From NCBI GenBank assembly GCA_937960725.1, contig CALGOY010000162.1, positions 1-7,355 of the forward strand: a stretch of 7,355 nt of DNA, in the 5' to 3' direction. A program made the position numbers and the translations under genes. Below the pieces are notes generated by a model. That model searched no databases. It was not told where the DNA came from and saw only the letters and a program-made list of their open reading frames with translations. The stretch is from an uncultured Bacillota bacterium (GTDB lineage Bacteria > Bacillota > Clostridia > Caldicoprobacterales > UBA3941). Positions 1 to 5,334 of the stretch are shown one piece after another (the stretch's first letter is position 1; the number at the start of each line of letters is the position of its first letter).

Positions 1-51
1 TACTTTCCCGAAAGCACTTGACGTCATGTGAAGAAAAAGACTATGCTAACG
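1..51. other. Left contig edge after the ribU stop; palindrome-rich, no supported gene
   Basis: On the minus strand the ribU reading frame hits TAA at 52-54 and then TAG two codons later. After that it reads SLFLHMTSSAFGKV to the edge. This could be a much-changed RibU continuation (loop and start of the next helix), but the resemblance is weak. Three palindromic motifs lie close together: CTTTC-cc-GAAAG at 3-14, an imperfect 16-base palindrome centred on TGACGTCA at 15-30, and CTAACGTTAG at 46-55. I see no match to Illumina adapter sequence here, unlike the other end. It could be the edge of an inserted element, a chimeric join, or a low-quality contig end. Confidence 0.35.
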
Positions 52-288
52 TTAGTTCTTGATAAACTCCACAATAATGCCCGCTACAGGTCCTAAAGCA
101 AATCCTCCTATCAATGCGGGTAAATCACCCAAATCTATCTTTAAAAATGCCGGAAAAATAGGAATTGGCATTGAAACAAGCGTTAGCACAACGGCAATTG
201 CCGACAGCAATGCAATCTTTACAATTCCCTGCAACGAATATACTTGTTTTGATATTATTTTTTTATTCATAATCTTCCCTTGAAACAT
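52..288 (-). CDS. ribU: Riboflavin ECF transporter S component RibU, N-terminal part only (broken or edge-truncated)
   Basis: RibU is the substrate-binding membrane subunit of the energy-coupling factor riboflavin importer. It works with the shared EcfA/EcfA'/EcfT module in the cytoplasmic membrane. The 78 visible residues hold a basic N-terminus, a first membrane helix at about residues 23-42 (IVKIALLSAIAVVLTLV) and the family-typical stretch FLKIDLGDLPALIGG at 48-62, followed by GPVAGIIVEFIKN. This aligns with the start of Bacillus RibU/YpaA (KIDFSDVPAII...GPLAGIAVEAIKN). Family members are usually about 190 residues, so more than half is missing. The frame meets TAA at 52-54 and a second stop two codons on. 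The start at 288 is chosen because an excellent AGGAGGA lies 6 bases upstream; the later ATG of MNKK has a weaker site. The FMN riboswitch upstream supports the assignment independently. Function is almost certain for the family; whether this copy is intact in the organism cannot be told. Confidence 0.85.
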   Translation of the reverse strand: MFQGKIMNKKIISKQVYSLQGIVKIALLSAIAVVLTLVSMPIPIFPAFLKIDLGDLPALIGGFALGPVAGIIVEFIKN

Positions 289-294
289 TCTTTC

Positions 295-301
295 TCCTCC
301 T
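295..301 (-). promoter_or_regulatory. Shine-Dalgarno site of ribU
   Basis: The minus strand reads AGGAGGA here, followed by the 6-base spacer GAAAGA and the ATG at 288. It fixes the start at MFQGK rather than the internal ATG six codons later. Confidence 0.8.
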
Positions 302-349
302 AATTCTCAATATTTAAAAAATGCTTAAGATTTAAAAATAGATACATTT

Positions 350-377
350 AAAAAAGCCTCCGAAATTCTTCGGAGGC
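350..377 (-). terminator. Rho-independent terminator of the FMN riboswitch (attenuator upstream of ribU)
   Basis: On the minus strand GCCTCCGAA (369-377) pairs with TTCGGAGGC (356-364) in a perfect 9-base-pair stem with a 4-base loop, directly followed by six T residues (350-355). It sits between the riboswitch and the ribU start, the expected place for an expression platform. The 5' P1 strand of the riboswitch (516-524, RNA CUUCGGGGC) can pair with the terminator 5' strand over 8 contiguous pairs including one G-U. Helix P1 and an anti-terminator are therefore mutually exclusive: FMN binding should stabilise P1, free the terminator and switch ribU off. The pairing is read from the sequence; the regulation is known for this riboswitch class. 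A further 7-pair hairpin (UAUGUAU at 397-403 with AUACAUA at 380-386) lies between the two. Confidence 0.9.
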
Positions 378-411
378 ACTATGTATCATCAAATAAATAC
401 ATAAAGATCAC

Positions 412-528
412 CACCTTCTCCCATCCAGACTTTCACTGTCGGCCCCGGAATTTCACCGGGTCGGTCCTCCCTTGGAGGATTCGCGGGCTATACCGCCGGT
501 AGGGAATTTCACCCTGCCCCGAAGGATA
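412..528 (-). ncRNA. FMN riboswitch (RFN element) controlling ribU
   Basis: The minus strand carries the conserved RFN core in order: CCTTCGGGGCAGGGTGAAA, TTCCCTACCGGCGGTA, AGCCCGCGA, a variable hairpin (TCCTCCAAGGGAGGA), CCGGTGAAATTCCGG, then GCCGACAGTGAAAGTCTGG and GATGGGAGAAGG. P1 closes between CCTTC (521-525) and GAAGG (414-418). These are the standard six-helix junction parts of the aptamer that binds flavin mononucleotide. It precedes a terminator at 350-377 and ribU at 288, so it most likely works by transcription attenuation: high FMN ends the transcript, low FMN allows riboflavin import. All core motifs appear intact. Confidence 0.97.
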
Positions 529-559
529 GTCATATTTTTGATATTTAGTTGTCAATGAT

Positions 560-588
560 ATAATAACCTATGAATACAAAAAAATCAA
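560..588 (-). promoter_or_regulatory. Predicted sigma-A promoter for the FMN riboswitch-ribU transcript
   Basis: On the minus strand a -35 box TTGATT (583-588) and a -10 box TATTAT (560-565) are separated by exactly 17 bases. Transcription would start near 552, about 25 bases before helix P1 of the riboswitch. The -35 lies only four bases after the stop codon of the amidohydrolase gene. No terminator is visible between that gene and the leader, so some read-through from the tex operon into the riboswitch is also possible. Confidence 0.65.
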
Positions 589-592
589 TATA

Positions 593-1753
593 TTATTCTG
601 GTTTTTTCACCGCATGCCCATTAATAAATACCCATACGGTCTTAGACCGTATGTCTAAAGGATGCCCATCGTATACTACTACATCAGCGTCCTTGCCCGG
701 CTCCAAGCTTCCCACCCTATCAGCAATACCGGTAATTTCAGCAGCATTAATGGTAATAGATTTTAGGGCTTCCATCTCATCCATTCCCTCTTTAACGGCA
801 ATTGCAGCGCACACTGGCAGATATTGCTGTGGAATTACTGGATGATCTGTCGCCATAGCTACCTTGACCCCTGCCTTAGAAAGTATTCCGGGCGCTTTAA
901 AGGTCATATTTCTAAGTTCCACCTTGCTTCTATCGCTTAATAGCGGCCCTACGATAACCTTCGCATTTTCTTCCAATAGGAAATCTACAATCTTATGCCC
1001 TTCCGTACAATGATCGATGGTAATATCTAGATTAAATTCCTTGGCGATCCTAAGGGCGGTCAGTATGTCGTCAGCCCGATGGGCATGGGCTTTAATAGGA
1101 ATCTCCCGGTTGAGCACCTTCACCAATATCTCCATTTTCAGATCTCTCTCTGGCATCTTATCGGGATCTTTCTTTCCCCTTTCCAATTTCTTTTTATATT
1201 CCTGGGCTTTTACCAAGTTCTCCCTCAAAATAGCTGCCGTAGCCATTCTAGTAGAAGGCGCCCTTCCCTTCCCATTATATACCCTCTTTGGATTTTCTCC
1301 AAAAGCCACCTTAAGGGCCAAGGGCTCTTTAACGATCATATCATCAATCCGCCGGCCATAGGTCTTGATTGCAGCAAACTGTCCCCCTATAACGTTGGCA
1401 CTTCCAGGGCCTGTCACTACCGTAGTAATTCCATGTTCCCTAGCTTCCTTAAAACAATTATCATCTGGATTAATGCCGTCGATGGCCCTAAGATGGGGAG
1501 TCACTGGATCCGTAGCTTCGTTTCCATCGGCCCCTTCAAAACCAATTCCATCCTCCCACATTCCGATATGGCTATGGGCATCTATAATACCCGGCATTAC
1601 CCACATTCCTCTAGCATCAATTATCTGAGCCCCTTCCGGTGCATCTAAATTTTCGCCTACAGCTTTAATCTTATCTCCGTCTATAAGCACATCTCCCTGC
1701 TCATAAACCTCTCCCGCCATTGTTAAAACTTTTCCATTTTTGATTAAAATCAT
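593..1753 (-). CDS. Metal-dependent amidohydrolase (imidazolonepropionase-like superfamily), substrate unknown
   Basis: The 386-residue protein is a full-length cytoplasmic amidohydrolase, with the small N-terminal beta part (MILIKNGKVLTMAG) leading into the TIM barrel and a closing C-terminal part (GSLEPGKDADVVVYDGHPLD, about 348-367). Visible metal-site elements are DAHSH (H60, H62) after barrel strand 1, KAHAHRADD (H223, H225), IDHCTEGHK (H248, H253) and ATDHP (D303), the aspartate that usually activates the water. The segment GFEGADGNEATDPVTPH (71-87) is typical of a clostridial subgroup whose substrate is not known to me; relatives hydrolyse cyclic amides or dipeptides (imidazolonepropionase, prolidase-like enzymes). 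The start ATG overlaps the tex stop codon (ATGA) and its ribosome binding site lies inside tex, so it is co-transcribed and translationally coupled. No histidine-degradation genes are nearby, which argues against calling it hutI. A 21-base palindrome lies within the gene at 633-653. Confidence 0.88.
   Translation of the reverse strand: MILIKNGKVLTMAGEVYEQGDVLIDGDKIKAVGENLDAPEGAQIIDARGMWVMPGIIDAHSHIGMWEDGIGFEGADGNEATDPVTPHLRAIDGINPDDNCFKEAREHGITTVVTGPGSANVIGGQFAAIKTYGRRIDDMIVKEPLALKVAFGENPKRVYNGKGRAPSTRMATAAILRENLVKAQEYKKKLERGKKDPDKMPERDLKMEILVKVLNREIPIKAHAHRADDILTALRIAKEFNLDITIDHCTEGHKIVDFLLEENAKVIVGPLLSDRSKVELRNMTFKAPGILSKAGVKVAMATDHPVIPQQYLPVCAAIAVKEGMDEMEALKSITINAAEITGIADRVGSLEPGKDADVVVYDGHPLDIRSKTVWVFINGHAVKKPE
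633..653. repeat. 21-base near-perfect palindrome inside the amidohydrolase gene
   Basis: CATACGGTCT (633-642) and AGACCGTATG (644-653) are exact inverted copies around one central base. On the coding strand it covers the codons for DIRSKTVW near the C-terminus. No T-run follows in either direction, so it is not a Rho-independent terminator. It could be a protein-binding site or chance. It ends about 45 bases upstream of the -35 box of the riboswitch promoter. Confidence 0.6.
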
Positions 1754-3909
1754 AGCTCTTCCTCCTTCATAGTAAGTGAAATTCGTTTTTTCTCTATATC
1801 TACATTGAGAACTCGCACTTTCACAATATCTCCTACCTGTACCACATCCATTGGATGTCTTACGTATTTATCAGACATTTGAGATATATGTACCAATCCA
1901 TCCTGCTGGACCCCAATATCTACGAAAGCACCGAAATCCACTACGTTTCGCACCGTTCCCATCAGTACCATGTTGGGTTTTAAATCCTTAATATCCATCA
2001 CATCGCTGCGCAATTGAGGAGCTGGCAGCTCATCCCTCGGATCTCTCCCTGGTTTTTGAAGCTCAGCAAGGATATCCTTAAGAGTAGGTACCCCTATCCC
2101 CAGTATAGAGGCTAGCTCATCCACATTCCAGCTCCCTATCTCCTGCTTAAGCTTTTCAAGCCCCTCCTTTCCTAAATCCTCCAGGCTATAGCCTTTGAGC
2201 TCTAATAGCCGAAGAGTGGCTTCATAGGACTCAGGGTGTACTGCGGTATTGTCCAGTATATTCGCAGCCCCTGGAATCCTCAAGAAACCGGCGCATTGCT
2301 GAAAAGTCTTGGGACCTAGACCTTTTACCTTTAGCAATTCCTCCCTGCTAGTAAATTTCCCATTCTCGTTCCTATATGCCACTATATTCTTTGCAACTTT
2401 ACTGCTAATCCCAGCTACATACTGCAACAGCGAAGCAGATGCAGTATTCAAATCCACCCCTACGCTGTTAACGCAGTCTTCCACAACGCCCCGCAGAGTT
2501 TCCGCAAGCCTTTTCTGGTTAACATCGTGCTGATACTGGCCTACTCCAATAGATTTGGGATCTATTTTAACTAGCTCTGCTAAGGGATCTTGAAGCCTTC
2601 GGGCAATAGAGATGGCGCTGCGCAAAGCTACATCGTAGTCGGGAAACTCCTCCGCCCCTAGGGGAGATGCTGAATAGACCGATGCTCCAGCTTCATTTAC
2701 CACCGTGTAGTATACCTTTCGCCCTAACTCTTTTAAAAGTTCTGCTACTACTATCTCCGTTTCCCGGGATCCGGTACCATTTCCAATGGCAATTATGTCT
2801 ACATTATTTTTAACTATTAAGGCTTTCAGCTCATCTTTTGCCCTATCCTTATCATGATCGGGCAATGTCATATAAACTATTCCCGTATCCAGCACCTTCC
2901 CTGTTTCATCCACTACGGCAAGCTTATTCCCCGTTCGGTATCCCGGGTCTATTCCCATTACTATCTTGCCCTTAATGGGAGGTTGAAGCAGTAAGCTTTT
3001 CAAATTCTTGCTAAAAACCTTTATAGCTTGCTCTTCTGCCCTTTCAGTAAGTATATTTCTAATCTCCCTCTCTATAGAGGGGGCTATAAGCCTGTTATAA
3101 GCATCTGCCGCTGCTTCCCGGATAAAAGGCGCAGAAATACTGTCGGCATTTTTAATTATTCGCTCAAGCAATAGGTTTAATATTGCTTCCTGATCCACAT
3201 CAATCTTTACGCTGAGTACCTTTTCCCTTTCTCCGCGGTTAATAGCCAACACCCTGTGGGGAACGATACGCTTGACAGCTTCACTATAATCGTAGTACAT
3301 CTCATATACGGTACTCTCATCTACCGCTGCCTTTGTAACAAGGGTGCCATTTTCATAAGTATAATCCCTGACTATTTTACGTAGGTCCGCGTCATCGGAT
3401 ATCATTTCAGCCACAATATCCATAGCCCCCTGCAGGGCCTCCTCTGGGCTGTTGACTTCCTTTTCAGGATTTACATAGCGGGAGGCTATTTCAATTATAT
3501 CCCCGTCAACAAGCTCTTGTGCCCATAATATCTCTGCCAATGGCTCCAATCCTTTTTCCTTGGCAATAGTAGCCCTAGTTCTTCGTTTTGGGCGATAGGG
3601 CCTGTATAGATCTTCCAGCTCTGTCATAGTTGTCGCAGATTGAATTTTATTAGCCAGTTCCTCGGTCAGCTTCCCCTGTTCCTCTATTAAACGGATAATT
3701 TCCTGCTGACGAGCTTGTAAATTGCGCAGATAAGTCAGCCGTTCAAATAGATTCCTTAATATAGAATCGTCTAATCCTCCGGTAGCTTCCTTTCTGTATC
3801 TGGCTATAAATGGAATGGTATTGCCTTGATCTATTAAATCTATGGTGCTCTCCACTTGCTTCTCGCCAATATTAAGCTCTTGAGCCAACTGTTTTACAAT
3901 ATCCAGCAT
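1750..3909 (-). CDS. tex: Tex family RNA-binding transcription accessory protein
   Basis: Tex is a conserved cytoplasmic nucleic-acid-binding protein related to eukaryotic Spt6, linked to transcription and RNA metabolism. The 719 residues match the usual family length (about 720-780). Domains in order are: the helical Tex N-terminal region (1-310, with NTIPFIARYRKEATGGLD at 30-47 and DLYRPYRPKRRTRATIAKEKGLEPLA near 100-125), a YqgF/RNase H-like fold (about 315-430, with GIDPGYRTG, AIGNGTGSRETE and NEAGASVYSAS), the helix-hairpin-helix region (about 485-545, with LNTASASLLQYVAGISSKVA and LLKVKGLGPKTFQQCAGFLRI), and a C-terminal S1 RNA-binding domain (about 646-715, with GTVRNVVDFGAFVDIG and DGLVHIS). 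The start at 3909 is preferred over an upstream in-frame TTG at 3942 because GGGAGGA lies directly before it and the protein then begins MLDIVKQLAQ like its relatives. It overlaps the amidohydrolase by 4 bases. No defects are visible. Confidence 0.97.
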   Translation of the reverse strand: MLDIVKQLAQELNIGEKQVESTIDLIDQGNTIPFIARYRKEATGGLDDSILRNLFERLTYLRNLQARQQEIIRLIEEQGKLTEELANKIQSATTMTELEDLYRPYRPKRRTRATIAKEKGLEPLAEILWAQELVDGDIIEIASRYVNPEKEVNSPEEALQGAMDIVAEMISDDADLRKIVRDYTYENGTLVTKAAVDESTVYEMYYDYSEAVKRIVPHRVLAINRGEREKVLSVKIDVDQEAILNLLLERIIKNADSISAPFIREAAADAYNRLIAPSIEREIRNILTERAEEQAIKVFSKNLKSLLLQPPIKGKIVMGIDPGYRTGNKLAVVDETGKVLDTGIVYMTLPDHDKDRAKDELKALIVKNNVDIIAIGNGTGSRETEIVVAELLKELGRKVYYTVVNEAGASVYSASPLGAEEFPDYDVALRSAISIARRLQDPLAELVKIDPKSIGVGQYQHDVNQKRLAETLRGVVEDCVNSVGVDLNTASASLLQYVAGISSKVAKNIVAYRNENGKFTSREELLKVKGLGPKTFQQCAGFLRIPGAANILDNTAVHPESYEATLRLLELKGYSLEDLGKEGLEKLKQEIGSWNVDELASILGIGVPTLKDILAELQKPGRDPRDELPAPQLRSDVMDIKDLKPNMVLMGTVRNVVDFGAFVDIGVQQDGLVHISQMSDKYVRHPMDVVQVGDIVKVRVLNVDIEKKRISLTMKEEEL
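1760..1767 (-). promoter_or_regulatory. Shine-Dalgarno site of the amidohydrolase, embedded in the end of tex
   Basis: The minus strand reads AAGGAGGA here; the AGGAGG core ends 7 bases before the amidohydrolase ATG at 1753. The same bases encode the last tex residues (MKEEEL, then TGA). With the ATGA stop/start overlap, this fixes the start and indicates coupling. Confidence 0.85.
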
Positions 3910-3913
3910 AAAT

Positions 3914-3920
3914 TCCTCCC
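3914..3920 (-). promoter_or_regulatory. Shine-Dalgarno site of tex
   Basis: The minus strand reads GGGAGGA; the GGAGG core is 5 bases from the ATG at 3909. It settles the start at MLDIV and excludes the longer TTG start at 3942, which would place this site inside the coding sequence. Confidence 0.8.
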
Positions 3921-3954
3921 GTTTACAATATGAGTTCTTCAATCTTTTATTTCT

Positions 3955-3963
3955 ATATTAACA
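3955..3963 (-). promoter_or_regulatory. Possible extended -10 promoter element upstream of tex
   Basis: The minus strand reads TG-T-TAATAT, an extended -10 pattern, about 45 bases before the tex start. I see no good -35 box at 16-18 bases. No strong terminator separates the broken kinase gene from tex either, so tex may also be reached by read-through from the promoter at 5205-5233. Confidence 0.3.
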
Positions 3964-3994
3964 CAGAATTTTTATTTTGCATATAAAGCAATTT

Positions 3995-4468
3995 TTACAA
4001 ATATGAAATAGTTTCATATATGGGCTTTAACTGGGGATACATCATTTTATAGACTTTATAGTATTTTTTATATTCCTCTACTTGCTCTGGATTAGGAGTA
4101 AGCTCCCGCTTATATTTTATAGCTTTAGCTGCCTCCTTGTAGTCCTTAAACAGCCCTATCCCCACTCCAGCCGCAATAGCCGCTCCGAGAGACGTCGCTT
4201 CGCCGGGAGAGCTGTGAACAGCCAGGGGTTTGCGGTAGACATTGCACATAATTTCATTCCATAATGGGCTTTTTGCACCGCCGCCGATTAAAGTCAGCTT
4301 TTCTACTTCCAGGCCGTTCTCTTCAAAAACATCTATCACGCTTCTTAGGGCATAGGCAATCCCTTCGTACACAGCCCTGAATAGATCCTCCCTTTTGTGA
4401 AATAAGGTAAATCCTATGAAAGCTCCCCTAGTATTCTTATCCCAGTGGGGAGTTCGCTCTCCCATCAA
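3995..4468 (-). pseudogene. FGGY-family sugar kinase, C-terminal fragment (out of frame with the N-terminal part)
   Basis: This is the second half of a xylulokinase-like FGGY carbohydrate kinase. It contains MGERTPHWDKNTRGAFIG (the conserved segment where domain II resumes), AVYEGIAYALR, the second family signature GGGAKSPLWNEIMCNVYRKPL (about 63-83) and the C-terminal GEATSLGAAIAAGVGIGLF. In its own frame the sequence runs upstream as YFLPYLMGERTP, so the homologous part begins near 4490, before the first possible start (a TTG at 4468). The N-terminal half is in a different frame (start offset 703 bases, not a multiple of 3). Between the two, about 110 residues expected in a kinase of about 500 residues are absent. 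There is no ribosome binding site at the TTG, so this fragment is probably not translated on its own. An 8-base inverted repeat (4001-4019) covers its last codons. Confidence 0.85.
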
Positions 4469-5171
4469 ATAGGGTAAAAAGTAACATATCGGCTGCTTCT
4501 TTCCTCAAGCCCCCTGCCAGATCATGGGAGCGGTAAAGCCTTGGAAGCTTATTTATATCAATTTCCAACTCTTTAATAAATTCTTTAGCCCATACTCCTT
4601 TTTTAATATCCAGCATACAAGTCAAAGAAGCGTCTGATAGATCAGTGATACCTAAATTTCCAGTGAGCCAATAAGATATGTAATCTTTTGTATTTAAAAA
4701 ATACGCAGTATTCTTATAAATATCAGGATAGTGCTCTTTAAACCAAAGAATTTTTGGAAGTGTATAATGGGGATCTATTCGATTGCCTGTAATATTATAG
4801 GCCTCTATTGCATCAAATTTAGCTAAAATATCTTCACACTGCTTTCCCGTCCTGGCGTCGGAATGGATTATGTTGTTAAATAAAGGCCGTCCTTCCCCAT
4901 CAACAGGAAGGCATCCATTCATGTGTCCACTAAGCCCTATCACTGCTATCTCTTCTGGAAGTATTTCATATTGATTTAAAAGCTTTTGAGTGCCATCTAC
5001 TACGCTTTTGACAAAATCCTTTGGATCCTGTTCAGCCCATCCCGGCTGGGGATAATAGCTGCCATACTCTTCAACAACAGCAGCTACCACAGAGCCCCTT
5101 TCATCGAAAACTGTACATTTGTTTCCGGTAGTACCTATATCATAGGTTAATATTAAATACCGCTGCCTCAT
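4437..5171 (-). pseudogene. FGGY-family (xylulokinase-like) sugar kinase, N-terminal fragment with internal deletion and frameshift
   Basis: FGGY kinases phosphorylate sugars such as xylulose, glycerol or gluconate with ATP in the cytoplasm. The 244 residues hold the phosphate-binding start ILTYDIGTTGNKC (the conserved Asp is D11), the substrate-side motif SGHMNGCLPVD (81-91), SDART (104-108), a segment resembling the first family signature (HYTLPKILWFKEH, 135-147), and GVWAKEFIKELEIDINKLPRL. Homology runs to about GGLRKEAAD (220-228), then jumps to sequence that belongs before MGERTP, in the wrong frame, ending in the junk tail TLFDGRANSPLG. The missing part of FGGY_C includes the GGGD-type motif with the catalytic aspartate (Asp233 in E. 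coli XylB) and the ATP-binding GTS region, so the product cannot be an active kinase as read here. The exact substrate is unclear. The start at 5171 has a G-rich upstream region (GGATGGGAGGGC), but GGGAGG stands unusually close (2 bases). The cause may be a real deletion or an assembly error. Confidence 0.85.
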
Positions 5172-5204
5172 GCCCTCCCATCCCCCTCTAATTTCTATAT
5201 TTTT

Positions 5205-5233
5205 ATTTTAATATACTGAAAATTTAAAAGCAA
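5205..5233 (-). promoter_or_regulatory. Predicted sigma-A promoter of the kinase gene
   Basis: On the minus strand TTGCTT (5228-5233) and TAAAAT (5205-5210) are separated by exactly 17 bases in an AT-rich stretch. Transcription would start near 5198, about 27 bases before the kinase ATG at 5171. It lies downstream of the terminator that closes the transglutaminase-like gene, so the kinase (and possibly tex and the amidohydrolase by read-through) forms its own unit. Confidence 0.6.
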
Positions 5234-5281
5234 TTCTAAGTAGCTATAAGTTTATTTCATAATTCATCAAGCAACCTATAC

Positions 5282-5318
5282 AAAAAAGAGGCCATGGCTC
5301 ATTTCATAGCCCCTTTTT
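5282..5318 (-). terminator. Intrinsic terminator after the transglutaminase-like gene (near-symmetric, possibly bidirectional)
   Basis: On the minus strand GGGGCTATG (5305-5313) pairs with CATGGCCTC (5288-5296) in a 9-pair stem with two G-U pairs and an 8-base loop, followed by TTTTTT (5282-5287). Five A residues precede the stem, so the plus strand also ends in a T-run. It lies 17 bases after the stop codon at 5335-5337. No plus-strand gene is present to use the other direction. Confidence 0.8.
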
Positions 5319-5334
5319 GCAAAATAAAATAGTA

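Noticed and set aside
1..30. Adapter contamination at the left end, by analogy with the right end
   Set aside because: The sequence does not match the Illumina adapters I know in either orientation.
550..555. TTGACA on the minus strand as a consensus -35 box for ribU
   Set aside because: A matching -10 at 16-18 bases is poor and the transcript start would fall in or at helix P1 of the riboswitch. The TTGATT/TATTAT pair upstream fits better.
570..845. Plus-strand reading frame over the amidohydrolase 3' end and promoter region
   Set aside because: Its sequence is explained by the antisense amidohydrolase and it lacks a good start signal or family resemblance.
1017..1648. Open reading frames on the plus strand opposite the amidohydrolase gene
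   Set aside because: They run antisense to a well-conserved enzyme, have no ribosome binding sites and show no recognisable protein features; they are shadows of the coding strand.
593..1753. Calling the amidohydrolase imidazolonepropionase (hutI)
   Set aside because: It shares the fold and metal motifs, but no other histidine-degradation gene is nearby and its GFEGADGNEATDP segment suggests a different subgroup.
3910..3942. Longer tex start at a TTG (3942)
   Set aside because: It has no good ribosome binding site of its own, and GGGAGGA directly before the ATG at 3909 would lie inside the coding sequence.
4001..4019. Inverted repeat ATATGAAA-TAG-TTTCATAT at the end of the kinase gene as a terminator
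   Set aside because: The stem is AT-only apart from one G-C pair and no T-run follows on the minus strand; it would be a weak hairpin at best.
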